Source: Isoetes taiwanensis
Lineage: Eukaryota; Streptophyta; Lycopodiopsida; Isoetales; Isoetaceae
NCBI GenBank assembly: GCA_021234155.1
Contig: JAJEKV010000002.1
Span: 42,581,203-42,645,202, forward strand
Direction of reading: 5' to 3'
Length of the DNA: 64,000 nucleotides
The notes below the pieces were generated by a model. It did not search any database. It was not told the DNA's origin and saw only the letters and a list, made by a program, of their open reading frames with translations. Within the stretch, counting starts at the first letter, position 1, and each line of letters opens with the position of its first letter. A program made the position numbers and the translations under genes. Of this stretch, positions 21,732 through 33,779 are shown in pieces.

Positions 21732-24498
21732 ACATGTTCTTACGGGACTCGGATCACAATTAAAGTACAATTACTTTAAAAGAACCTTGTTCAAGGCAAG
21801 ATCATATTTCCAAATATCCACCCCGGTTTTTAAACCGGGCCACATCGAGCACTCTCCAAACCATTAGCCCATACAAATTCACGGATTCAAAAACAAATTC
21901 CATAAAGTGTAAATCTCAAATTTAACGTGTAAAGTATAAATCTCAAATTTTAGAGTATAAAGTATACAATGTGTTTAACTTAAAACGCATTATGTATTCT
22001 CAAAGTGTGAGTATGAAGTGCCATACGCATACAAAATATAGAGCATTCAATAACATTCTTATATAGTATGTATTCATATATCTTATCTCTGTCTTTATCA
22101 AAGTGCAACTTATTGCATCTCTTACGATCCGGTTATTCCATTTCCACGTTAACGCCAACTCTAACAAACAAAATAGAGACAATTGGAGGAGAGAACCCGC
22201 ACTGCACCAATCAATACACAATTAGCATTATAATGGTAAATGTGCAAGGGCAAAAGGTACATTGGGTCTCGGTTTATCATCGATCACCAATTGTATCCTT
22301 TTGCCCCGAGGTGACATTTAACAAGAAAGGATTTGGAATATTAACGCCAAAACATTATAGACTTCTTATTTGGTCTCAAGAATAACCATTAGACGAGAAC
22401 TAATTTATTAGTCCTGCATCTAGCTGGTCATGTTGAGGATCAATTCTATAGCGTGATAATTTCCTTTCGCCTTTAAACATGATAAACATCTGCCTTTAAA
22501 CATGATAAACATTAAGCTTTTTTTTTTCAAATTTTAAACCCGATCATTTCCTCCACTACACTCTTTAAGAAACATATAATTTTCCAACCAAACCAATGTA
22601 TTTCATTTTGTATCTCCTTTGCCATAGAAGACTATTTTATCCATTAAAAGTATAAGTGCATCAATGATAGTATAAATGTTACCAAGCAATATTCATATTC
22701 CCCAATACAATCCCATTTTTATGTGTAACCAGCTCTAACATAAAACTTTTCCAACCTTGAAAGCATATTCAAAACACTACGAGCTTATATTGTTCACCAT
22801 CTTATGCAAAAATATTTGAAGCATTCAACCTCAAACCCGATATGACATGTCTTTAGTTGTATCGCCATCTTTCAATCCAAAATGCTTCGATTTGAACTTC
22901 ATACGTTGGATAGATTATATCCACAAATGGTATCTAGTAGGCTCCCAGAAGCAATAACTAGATCTTGAAAAATAATGTATCGCATTGCTCTGACCAACAA
23001 TCAAGGCAATCTGAGAAAATACATAGTGCCGTAAATGACTATAGCAGATAAGAACCACAATACTTGGAATAATGAAATCTGTGGTCACTAAACAAACTGC
23101 ATTTTGATCTCCATAATAAGGCAAACAAACATTAAATAAGCAAGGAATGTTTCTGAAACCCTGCTATGCCACAGTATGATCCCTCTTACAGCAATAAATA
23201 ACGTAATGAATGTCTATAGCATACAACACAAAATACCTTTTTTGCTCTGTCTTAATATAACTGCTTTATTCCAGCATCAAGGCAGCATTGTATGTATTCT
23301 AGAGCTATCAACCACAAAGTATAGAGCTCCATATTTTAGGTGGTCGAATCTGTCTGGAAAATCTTATCATGCTCTACATAAGCAGGCCATTTCGGCAAAA
23401 AACATATCTTTAACTCATATTCGAAAGATGCATGTAATACCTTGGTAGAGCCTTATAAGGCAAAACGAAATTTTGCAGGCCATATTTTGCAGGAGGCGAC
23501 TCCACATAGCTGTATTTTATAGCCAGATCTTCCCATGAACCATACACTTGGCAGCAAATTCGGCATGTTGGCATGATATTGGCCTTCTTAGTGCAGATCG
23601 ATCTCTCTCTTACAGCTGGTTTCCAGCAAAAAAGACTTTGCCCTTTCGGCGACCATTTTGGCGCCACAGCACCTCTGAGAGCCCTAACTCATTTTTTCCA
23701 AAAATATATTTTGACGAAACAAAAGGATCTTTTTCTTTTGTGTTAGATCCAACCATTATATCCATGGATCAAACCGTAAGCATGTGAATAAGTTTTTGCA
23801 AAAAGCTATTGAAAGCCATAAAAAAAGACACTTTTTTCTTTAGGTCCCCATGCCGTAAGCATGTGAATAAGTTTTTGCAAAAAGCTATTGAAAGACATAA
23901 AAAAGTAACGCTTTTTCCTTTAGGTCCATATGTACAACTTCTAAATACCAAAAACATTACAAGTCTTCGTGTTTTTATCTTGCATTATAGTCTAGGATAT
24001 GTTTCCATACTTGCATGGCAACCATTCAAGAGCCAAAATTCCAAATAGACCTTTATCAAATGTCATTTGCACATAGCACTTATAGTGTAAAATACAAAAA
24101 CGTCTTTTCAACCATTAAAATGCTTTTATAGTTATCCATCTTTAGAATGGTCAAATTCAAATGTTAAATGCCTACCCAATTAAGGTAGAAGGATTGCTTT
24201 TTCCAAGGTAAGGTAGTTTTAAGCATTTAATAGCAGCTAAATGTGGTCTATGTATAACCCAAAGGCCACTTTACCCATAATGGTACAATGTTCTCCCTAA
24301 TGTGTACAACAACAAAGGATCCACTTGCAAGGACATAGAGCCATCTTTTCTCCAATGTAATACCAAGTAATGATATTGAAGTAACACAAGAATAGACTTT
24401 CTTTTAGATATTTGGGCAACAAATTCCTTACAACCTTTTCTTCCGCAATGATTCAAAGATTCAAAGAGAATATTCTCTTCTTCTTCTTCTTCTTTTTC
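21732..24498. repeat. E2, second copy of the 2.9-kb direct repeat
   Basis: Direct copy of E1, lacking the LINE-A insertion. The (TTC)n end passes into (CTTTTT)n and then a LINE 3' end at 24541. The last few dozen bases of the tract are therefore the right half of the D1 microsatellite that the block interrupted. Confidence 0.88.
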
Positions 24499-24661
24499 TT
24501 CTTCTTTTTCTTTTTCTTTTTCTTTTTCCTTTTTTTTTTAGGGCAAGATGTTTAGATTTTATTAATAAGAAAACCAGTACAAGACCTTGTGACCTTATTT
24601 CAGGCTCCACTATAGGCCAGATAGGAAGAATTCATATGCCCATGGTCGCCAGATGGGAAGT
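24499..24661 (-). mobile_element. (CTTTTT)n plus 120-base LINE 3' end, right remnant of D1
   Basis: On the minus strand this reads as a LINE 3' terminus (TTATTAATAAAATCTAAACA, then poly(A) and AAAAAG units). It equals 29700-29845 to the right of D2. It stops exactly at the GTA junction with D2, so it is the right end of the first tandem unit. Confidence 0.8.
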
Positions 24662-26701
24662 ACTGGCAACCTATGGTTTGGCATGCACGCGTGCACACAT
24701 TACATGCACACATTGCATGCATACCATGCATACATGCAATGCATGCATATTGAGTCCCTTTAGTACTTAACATCATGCAAGGCACATTGCTTACTCCTTT
24801 TTTTGCGGCCATATAGGTATTTTCACATAGGAGGCATACAACATTCATATTCATCTTGAATGTAAATCTGCAGATTAGCTTTGTTTTATGAGAGCTAGGA
24901 TTCAAAAATCCCCAATTCATATAGAGATAGTTTATTATGCTCAAGTGGCAAGCTATGATACTGTGTTCATCCAGGCAGCAAGCTGCAGTACTGTGTTCAT
25001 GAAAATTTTGTTGCTTTTGCTTGTATTTTAGTCCTTCAAAGAAGAACAGAAGGATATACCTCGCAAAGCATAATTTGCAAGCTTCTTCATGATGTGCCTC
25101 CACTTGAAGAAAGCTTTGAAGTAAGTTTTGCCAAGTTGTATAGTTGCATAGTTGTGATTTGCATGTTGGGCAAGGGTTATTTCACAAGAGATCAAAGTTG
25201 CAAGTTGTAATAGGCTAACTTATTGCCAATGGACAAACTACTTATAGGATATTTTGAAATGTCTGCTTGTAATGCAATTCCAATTTGTATCCCGAATACA
25301 TATTATTATTATGTATATTAGCATACATTTTATTATTATTTACATATTTGTTTGTCTATTTATAATGTAAGAGTAGGATTCATGACGTGTTATTGCTTTC
25401 TTTTATTTGTTCATTTTATTACTTGTTACAAAGTTGCCTTCAACTCTGAACATATTTCAATGGTCTGAGAGGCTATGGTATATTTTTGGTATTTGAAGCT
25501 GCAAGGCAACCTACAAGAGAAGGTGTGCTTGACTAGGGATATTTACACTTTCTTGTGTTCTACAACATACGTTATTCCATGTTCGTTGATGTATTAATAT
25601 TATTTCATATCCCATGATCCATTTTCCATGTAGTTCCATTGCAACATTTTCTAAGTATGGAGCTCATGTTATACAGAACCACTCCTAACCCTCGAAAGGT
25701 GCCATCCATCTGGTAACTGGAGGGGCTGTGGTGCTAAAAGAAGGCGATATACTGATCTGACAAAGTGCTTGCCTTTGTGAATATTTTCATGACAATCCCA
25801 CGGCACTCTTTCAGCAGCACCAACTTGCACTACAGGAGGCAAATTTTCTGCGACCTTCTCCCATAGAGACCAGTGTTGTCAGGCACGTTTAGTAGGGTAC
25901 GGGTATTATACGTATGTACTGTATTAATACCATATGCATACCTCTCATTTTAAAAATACTTTAAACACATTTTTTGGAATTATAAAATACTTATTAGATA
26001 CGTAAAATACGTACTTTATGTACAGTACATTTAAGTACAGTATTATTTCTTGTATTACAGTTGAAATAGTTGCAATAACAACTAGTATGAAGAACTTCAA
26101 GTTTTAAATAATGAACCAGAATATATTACTCTAGAAAATTAAGTATTTCTCAAAGTCTTCAATCCAAAATATGCCTACTTAAGAGTTATATCTCCTCATA
26201 TTCTAGTTTGCAATCTACACCCACAGACAAATAAATTTAAGTAATTGTTGCTCATTTGTTGCATCCGAAGCTATTAACAGTTGCTGACCTCTGTATTTCT
26301 TTCGTGGCATGAATACAAGCTACTGAACTATTAAGGAGAAGGTCTGCCTCCTGCCATGACAAAACAGGGAGAAAGATGGGTCTGCATCTCCATCTCCATT
26401 CTGATTCAGTAGCTAGGGTAAGAAGAACGAGGAGGAAAACGAAGCAGCTTTGGGGTTTTTATTTCCAAGATTTTTTTTTTCTTTTTTTTAATACAATTCC
26501 ATATTTTCCCTAATGTCTAAAGTCTCCTAATGTATTTTTTTACTTCTGTTCTATAGTATATAATATTATATTTTTCCTAATGTATAATTTTACCAAATCT
26601 ATTGGCTTAATGTCATTTGGATACCTTTTTTTTAAAGTACGTACTGTATATATTAATACGTTAAGTACGATATTAATAAAACAATAGCTCAATTTGACCT
26701 G

Positions 26702-28360
26702 TCAACTTATAGGTATAGTACGTATAGTATTGTGAGGAAGGTACAGGACGTATGCAAACATAAAATATGGGTACGTAAACAACACTGATAGAGACACATC
26801 CCAACGAGAGAGCAGGAACTTTGCCTGAAATTTAGGCCAAGATAGTAGGCGGCCCGCTTCATGCCATGCTTGAATAGAGACAACGCCTGCCAGAATCCAT
26901 CGTCTCTGTGTAAGGGGATGAACTGATGCTGGCAATGGAGGTGCTAAGAGGTCTGGAGGCAGTGGTGCCCACCACCATGGAGTCTCCAATAGGGTGTGGA
27001 TAGAGGGGCATGGCCAGAAAAGATGTTTGACTGCCTCCCATGCTGTCAACAAGCCACGCAGAAATGGAGAAGCACTTGGAAAGGGCTGCAGAAATCGAAA
27101 TAATGCCCAAGTTGGATTGGTTTTGTGACCTTTTTGCCTAGAGGGATACAAAGGACCAAGAGCTTGTTTAAGAAGGCATAAACCGGGAGAATCATCTTCA
27201 CCATTCAGGAGTCTCCAAATGAACTTTGAAATAAGGACTTTGCTCTGCAGTAAGAAGTCCATCATACCCAGACCACCTGCCCATTTGGGAAGGATGCACT
27301 TCGACCATGCCACCTTAATCATAGCACCTTCCTCAGTACCCGCCCATACAAAGTTCCGAACTATTGCAATGAGCTCACATACTTTATTCCGCGGGGCTAG
27401 CAGTATGGATGCCATATAAACATGGGTACTACTAAAGACTGGCTAAGCCAGCGTGAATGCGACCATAAAGAGACAACAGCGGTGGACCACCAAAACAAGT
27501 GCTTCTCCAAATCCTTAATGATCTCCTCCCATGCAGCTCCCATAGTAACATGGATGCCAACTGGAATCCCCAACAACTTGATGGCCTGTCCATGTGCAAG
27601 TAATTTCCATGGATAATCATGAATACACGTCGGAGTTGGAGTATCCAATGTCCATAAAGCTATACTCTTCTGCCACCCCACAAGGACACCGGAAGCCAGT
27701 GAAAAAGTGTCTAAGAGCAATTTGGCAGCTGCAAGATTCTCAACATTAGCGACTAGAAAGAGGAACATATCGTCTGCATATTGATTGCAAACCTCCTGTA
27801 TGCCATCCTCCATTGCAAGACCATGGAGAAGTCCCTCTGTGGTTGCGGCGGTAAATAACTGTGACAAAGCCTCTGCGACAATTGTGAAAAGCAGTGGTGC
27901 TAAAGGGCATCCCTGGCGAATACCACGACCGAGTGAGAAGGCATCTGACAACTCACCATGGTAACAGTCGCCCGAGCAGAGACATGCAGCTTCATAACAT
28001 CTGATGTGAATTGTTCCCCAAATCCTAGTCTTAGCATATAGCAACGCATGAATTCCCAGCTAACACTGTCATAAGCCTTTGCAAAATCAAGCTTAAGGTA
28101 TACAACTATAAGGTTCTCCTTACGTGCCCAATAAATTCCCTCGTAAGCAGCAGCAACATTGTTCAGAATGCATCGTTTTGGAAGAAAACCTGATTGGGTT
28201 GTTGAGATGGACTCTGCCAAGATGACAATAAGGTGATGGGATGAGTGAGATGGCACCTGTGTTTAGAATTCTATCCAAAGCAGTGGACCCCCGAAAGTCA
28301 CAGAAAGCATCATACACCTCTGGCTCCAGCCATGCCCAGCGTATGACAGTGTTGACTGGA
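26702..28360 (-). pseudogene. L1-like LINE-B fragment in D2
   Basis: Copy of 15138-16800. 28317-27900 carries RT motif A, 28044-27397 the RQGCPLAP and YADD motifs, and 27415-26702 a 237-codon open C-terminal stretch that is broken in D1. At least two frameshifts remain and there is no endonuclease domain. This copy is better preserved than the D1 one. Confidence 0.85.
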
Positions 28361-28459
28361 CCTTCCTAGAGAAGTGTCTCTTACGCTTTAGTTTTGATGC
28401 CCAATCCATCGCTAATGTCATGAGACATCATTAATCTGCTCGCTCTTCTATTCTCTTCC

Positions 28460-29260
28460 AAGGAGATCCCTCAGCATTCTTTCAGGGTGGTCGTGGTATC
28501 CTCAGGGGTGCCGATTGCTCCACTGTTGTTTACAATTGTGGCGGTGGTTCTTGCCAAGGTCTTCTCTCTTGACACTCCAGAAGGAATCATTCATGGACTT
28601 TCTATGAACAATGGATCGCATAAGAATTTTAATCCATATACGAATCGCACTTTCTTTCCTTTTTAGGGCAGATGAGCAAAATTTGCAGAATGCCATTTCC
28701 TTGTTGGATTATTTTCCCTAGCGTCTGGTATTTTTGTTGGTTGGTAGAAGTATACAACACTATGGAGATTGTACTCTCCGGTTCTACCATGTGTAATTGC
28801 CGTTCTATGCAAGGTTCTTCTCTATTGCAGAGCATCCAAACTTCTTAGTATCCCAGTAGGTGTTCATATCTCATTTGGAGATGCGTGGGAGGCAGCTCCT
28901 TTACAGCTAAGCTTTCCATGTCGGGACGAATTTTTGTGGCTAAGTCAGTTCTTAGTAGCACTCATGTGTATATGCTTCATTCATGTTGGCTCCACAGTCA
29001 AAAGTACAACTCGTTATCAGGGTTATTAGGAACTTCATTTGCGGGGATGGGGGTCAGAGGAGGCGGCTGATGTCAAAGTCAGTTGGGCGAAGTGCATATT
29101 GCCAAAGCATTTTGGCATCCTTGCGATGATCAATTTTAATTCCAGAGCAAGGTGATAATTTCTAAGTTATTTGAGGAATTTTGATTAATGTGGACAAGTC
29201 CCCAGGTTCCCATCTTGTTTATCAGTCTTTGCAAATGTGCATCTCTTTTGGGTCTCAATC
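28460..29260 (+). pseudogene. Oppositely oriented LINE-B-type fragment in D2
   Basis: Copy of 16890-17720 with the same broken frames (GAPIAPLLFTIV, ASGIFVGWQK, SIPVGVHISFGDAWE). The inverted arrangement was therefore present before the D duplication. Confidence 0.7.
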
Positions 29261-29644
29261 TGTTAGGCCAATTCTCCATTGGGCCCCGTTTTACCTACTG
29301 ACAGCATACCCTAATGCTTTTCCATTTCTCAAAGTAATACTTCTCCATTTCTCAGAGGATTGCTTATTGCATCGGAGACTATATGATCTGCATTTCATTT
29401 TCACTATCTTGCACGCACTAGCAACACTGCGAGCTGTTGATGGATCCCTTAGATGGTGGTCCTTTGGTATCTTCAGTCCATCCATTGATGTAGCATCAAT
29501 TGAAATAAAAAAAGGTGCATATGATATCTGATTGATATAATAATCAGATGCATTTTCTCCATCAATAGGTGCAAAAATTCTTAGATGCAATGGCAGAAAT
29601 TAATTTTAGCTAGGGTGCTTTGTGATGTGGATAGACTAGAATTT

Positions 29645-29722
29645 GTTTTCTTTTTCTTTTTCTTCTTCTTTTTCTTTTTCTTTTTCTTTTTCGTTTTCGT
29701 TTTCCTTTTTTTTTTTTTTTTT
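29645..29722. repeat. (CTTTTT)n and poly(T) tract in D2
   Basis: Short CTTTTT tract passing through CGTTTTC units into an 18-base T run. It directly abuts the LINE 3' end that follows. This is the intact form of the tract split in D1. Confidence 0.9.
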
Positions 29723-30640
29723 AGGGCAAGATGTTTAGATTTTATTAATAAGAAAACCAGTACAAGACCTTGTGACCTTATTTCAGGCTCCACAATAGGC
29801 CAGATAGGAAGAATTCATATGCCCATGGTCGCCAGATGGGAAGTATTTACAAAGAAAACCCTGTAACAACTATGATGATATTGGTTAGGATACAAAGAGA
29901 TCCATTACTCCGTTGGAAGCCCTGCTCAACTTCTTCCCTCCAAGAGCAAGTACTATAGGGACCTCTAACAAATTCCTGTGGAGTACTAGAGAAAGTGGTC
30001 GCCCTCTTCCCGCTCTAGGCTGTATTACAGGAGCAAGATTCCTCAGTTTCCTGAACCTTTCGCATCTGCTCCAATACTATATAGTTGTTGTCATCCTTAA
30101 GACCAGATCAAGACTTAAAGCATATAGCTCAAGATTAGCAGCCAAATCTGATAAACCCTATTCTATTGGCATCAAGAGCAGACTTCCTGTTAATTCTGAA
30201 ACAAGAATCACCTATGCCCCAGCCCCGAAAGATGCAAGTGTAGAGGGGCAGACGTCATGCTTCATCCCTGCGCGTTAACTTGGCCAGAGATCCAACCAGT
30301 TTTAAGGTACTATAAGGAGTTCACGCCTCCATTTCTTCCCCCGAAAATGGTGAAGGTCAGGCCTCCCCAAAGGGTGGTCTACCTGCTCAATCACACCGCT
30401 TCTACCCTTACATGGCTTCTCGAATCACTACAGCTCTACGCATCAATGAGAGACACCATTCCCCAGCCAGGAAGGGGGGAGCAAAAAGCACAATGAGTAA
30501 ACAACAGCATACTAACCAGGAAAGCACTATTGCCCTTCAGATATTTGTTTACAATCCTAATGGAAAATGGATGAGGCAAGGCAAGCAACACAGAAGCCAG
30601 TGAAAAGGGTGCAGACCAAGATCATTTAACGAAAAACTCG
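29723..30640 (-). mobile_element. LINE 3' portion, minus strand
   Basis: The terminus at 29723-29760 reads on the minus strand as AATAAAATCTAAACATCTTG and then poly(A), a typical plant L1 end. The rest, to about 30640, has no recognisable coding motif and is probably LINE 3' UTR or old flank. The left boundary is clear; the right one is not. Confidence 0.5.
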
Positions 30641-30646
30641 GGCTGG

Positions 30647-30677
30647 GCCCAACCAAGCCTTTTTCTTTTTCTTTTTC

Positions 30678-30709
<32 letters not shown>

Positions 30710-30811
30710 TTTCTTTTTCTTTTTCTTTTTCTTTTTCTTTTTCTTTTTCTTTTTCTTTTTCTTTTTCTTTTCTTTTTCTTTTTCTTTTTCTTTTTCTTTT
30801 TTTTTTTTTTT

Positions 30812-30843
<32 letters not shown>

Positions 30844-30964
30844 TTTCTTTTTCTTTTCTTTTTCTTTTTCTTTTTCTTTTTCTTTTTCTTTTTCTTTTTC
30901 TTTTTCTTTTTCTTTTTCTTTTTCTTTTTCTTTTTCTTTTTAGCATGCCAGCCCAACCAAGCCT
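30647..30964 (-). mobile_element. Tail-only retroposon: (AAAAAG)n with 14-bp TSD
   Basis: The 14-mer GCCCAACCAAGCCT occurs at 30647-30660 and again at 30951-30964. Between the copies lie about 290 bases of (CTTTTT)n with a central run of about 22 T, plus ten bases, TAGCATGCCA. On the minus strand this is ten bases of body and a long A-rich tail inside a perfect target duplication, which is what an extremely 5'-truncated LINE insertion looks like. The tract may have expanded afterwards. Confidence 0.8.
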
Positions 30965-30994
30965 ACAGCCTTCCTTGCAATTCTAACCTATCCA

Positions 30995-30999
30995 CCTAG
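30995..30999. repeat. Target site duplication CCTAG (left)
   Basis: CCTAG directly precedes the LTR; the same five bases follow the other LTR at 41121-41125. Confidence 0.92.
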
Positions 31000-32879
31000 T
31001 GTTGACCCTAAACCTGGCTTAAAGGTCAACCACAAGAAACCAGCTTGAGTTTTCACTCAAATTGGGGTTAGAACCTCCAGATCACTTAAGGTGATCAGTC
31101 TATGCAAGATAAATTCAAAGACAAGTTCAAAAATTTGAAGTTCTATATCTTTCCCATTTCCAAAAACTAGATGTGGTGCTGAGATATAATTTGATTTTCT
31201 GAGTCAAGCACTATAGACTTGGTCAAAAAAGTTGTAGGTACGCAACAGTAAAGCCCCTGACCAAGTCTGAGACTAGATCTAGGAGTTATTCAAGCTTCAA
31301 GTGCGGTCAAAATTTGGTCAATGAAGGTCAAATATGGGAAACAGTGATCAGAAAATGAGATTTGGAGTTGCTAACAAGTTTTTGAGAATTTCCAAAGCAA
31401 ATATATTGCAATGGTGTTAAGGAAGAGAGGCAAGAAGTCAAATTCCCATTTGGATGTGTAAAAGTATTTTTGTGGCTGGATTTGGCAAAATACAGTCAAA
31501 ACTGTTCAAAACATAGAGCAATTTTTTTGAACTTGAGCTATACGCGGTATTTTTGGATGATTTCAACTCCTTTGGTTTACACAAGTCCTAAGCATAACTG
31601 GCAAGTGGGCCAAAAGAGCTGGAAAACACATGAGATTTTTCTGTAGAATACTTTGTGACAAGAATTGTTAAGGAAAATATCAGAGATGGATTTGACAACT
31701 TGGCAATCAATTTAAATTGATATGAAGGTAAATATATCATGATAACAATAGATAAGGATGTTTCATAGCTTTAATCACAGGAAAATAATCATCACAAGTC
31801 ATAAGATAATTTTTGAAAGTAATGTCAACTAGATCTTGTAAATCCAGTTGAGGAGAGCTCAGGAACTTCAAGGATCGTTCGGATCTTGCTCAAAGAATGA
31901 TCAATGTAGGATCCGAAACGTCTGGGCCTTCAAAAAAATGCTCCTGTCGAATCTCCTGTATATAGTTTAGTTCTTTATGATTCCTCATTCTTAGCCTTAG
32001 TTTATGGGTTCATTCAATTCTTAAAGGGCGGGAAGACAAGAATAGGTAGGTTGCAAGGTCTATGGAATCAAATCCGGCGTGATTCAAGCCAAAAACTCGG
32101 ATTTAGGGTTCTTGAACGTATTTTTTTGTGAAAAATGGCGATACGGTTCCGTATTTTTAGAGGTATATTTGCGAATATCTTTGTATTTTGGCATTTTGGA
32201 TTTTTGAGCATGGATCTAAGGGTCTCTAGAAAAAAAAGGCAAGGAATACTTGGGAATTTTGGAGACCATGGAACTTTTGCACGCTTGAGATGGAATCATA
32301 GAATATTCTAGGGCATTTTTAGGTCTTGAGTAAGTACATGCCATAAGGTGCAATGGTAGAAGAAGGAAAATGAGTGATGGTCACAAGGGTGAGGGAATAT
32401 AGCATGAAAAAAGCTAAAACAATAAGGTTCCATAAGGGTGTGCAAAGAAAAGGAAAATATGACTAGAGATGAGCAAACTTGGCAAATATGGTAAAGAAGT
32501 GGCACAATGGTTAGATAGAAACAAATGGGGATGAGGTATGGGCACAGAGGTGGGAAAAGAGGGATGGAATCCGGATTTGGTACCATATATACATGAGTCT
32601 TCCAAACTTTGACCTTCCAAACTTCAAAAAGATGCCTTCCAAACTTCATAACCCAGATTCTTCTAGAGTATATTCTTGTCTAAGCATTTGACCTTAAATA
32701 AAGTACCTTTTGTGAAATTTCAACTTGAGCTCTTGTTGACTTGAAGAATGAACATCCTTTGACCTCCATATCAATGTTGAATACCAAAATCTTCCAAACT
32801 TTGACCTAGTCCTTCAAGATGAGTTGACCTAGTTTGAATGCATAGATCACAATTAGCATGTTGCCCTTTGGGGGCAACA
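31000..32879 (-). repeat. 3' LTR of the Tat-like element
   Basis: 1880 bp, in plus orientation TGTTGACCCTAAACC... to ...GGGGGCAACA. It closely matches 39224-41120, with scattered substitutions and small indels; about 19 bases present near 39390 are missing here. In element orientation the LTR opens with a hairpin (TGTTGCCC/GGGCAACA). Confidence 0.95.
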
Positions 32880-33779
32880 TCTCGCCAAAACAAGAAAAAG
32901 GCTGGTCCCCTCAGCCATGTGATGTCAAAAATGAATAACTAGAGGGGTCTTCAACTTTGTGCCAAGGTGTCTAAGTGGAAATATGGTAGAATGAGAGTGT
33001 GAAGTGCAAGTGTTGGTGAAATGAGTGTGAATGTGATGATGGAATAATGTGAATGGAGTGTGGTAAGTGAGAAAAGGCAGAAGTGAGTGTGATCATGACA
33101 AGATGGTGATGGAATGATTGTGAATGGAGTATGGTGAGTGAGAAAAGGCAAAAGTGAGTGTGAATATGGCAAGGTGGTGATGAAATGGAGATGAAGTGAG
33201 TGTGCAAGTGTTTGAGACTTCGCCAAAACAAGAAAATGCATGCCTCTTTCTTGATCTTCAAAAGTTGCAACTCTGCTATGGTGGTAAAGATGAATTGCAG
33301 AGTGCTTTTCTTCTTTGTGGAAATGAAAACAAGAATGAGAAGTTTAAATGGAAGGTAGGGCTACTGATGACAGATGAAAGGAATGGAACAAGAGTGCACC
33401 TGTCATGGAAACACACAAACCAATTAGTCTCAAATCCTTGCAACTCTGCTATGATGGTGAAGGTGATTTTGCAGAGTGCTGTTAAGGTATGGAAGAAACA
33501 AGAATAGGAGGCTGAATGGATGGTAGGAATGCTTTAAGACAGATGAATAAAAATGGAAGAAGAATGCTCCTGCATATGACACTTGGTAATCATTAGTATC
33601 AATCCTGTTCTTGAGATCATTTGTACTGTTATCTGGTCAAATCAACCTATAAACATGAAACCAACTTATTAGAGTAATGTGCTCAAAAGTCAAACTGATC
33701 TAACTACTAGAGTAATATGCTCAAAAGTCAAACTGTTCTAGCTACTTTAAACCTACCACAAATCTCTAAGCTTTTGCCT
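32880..33779 (-). other. 3' non-coding region of the Tat-like element
   Basis: Between the integrase stop and the 3' LTR. It contains tandem copies of about 70 bases (GAGTGTGAAT..., GTGAGTGAGAAAAGGC; 33010-33200), two related segments with GCAACTCTGCTATG (33266 and 33440), and two copies of a TAGAGTAAT(A/G)TGCTCAAAAG unit (33670-33745). ACAAGAAAA after CGCCAAA occurs twice (32882 and 33222). No clear polypurine tract could be fixed. Confidence 0.7.

Larger units (their letters stand above)
24660..29722. repeat. Duplication unit D2 (uninterrupted copy)
   Basis: Second copy of the D unit. It preserves the empty Helitron target at 25302/25303 and an unbroken run from TAGACTAGAATTTG through the microsatellite into the LINE 3' end. 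It carries the same LINE-B inverted pair as D1. Confidence 0.9.

Noticed and set aside
18329-24498. E1 and E2 as LTRs of a retrotransposon
   Set aside because: No TG/CA termini, PBS, polypurine tract or target duplication can be found. Kept only as an open possibility.
3736-29722. D1 and D2 as giant LTRs flanking the E block
   Set aside because: The right edge of the first unit is the LINE 3' fragment at 24541-24661, and the junction shows 3-bp microhomology, which fits tandem duplication better.
29913-30496. Open frames of 121 and 79 codons after D2
   Set aside because: No recognisable protein. They lie antisense to a LINE 3' portion and are probably chance frames.
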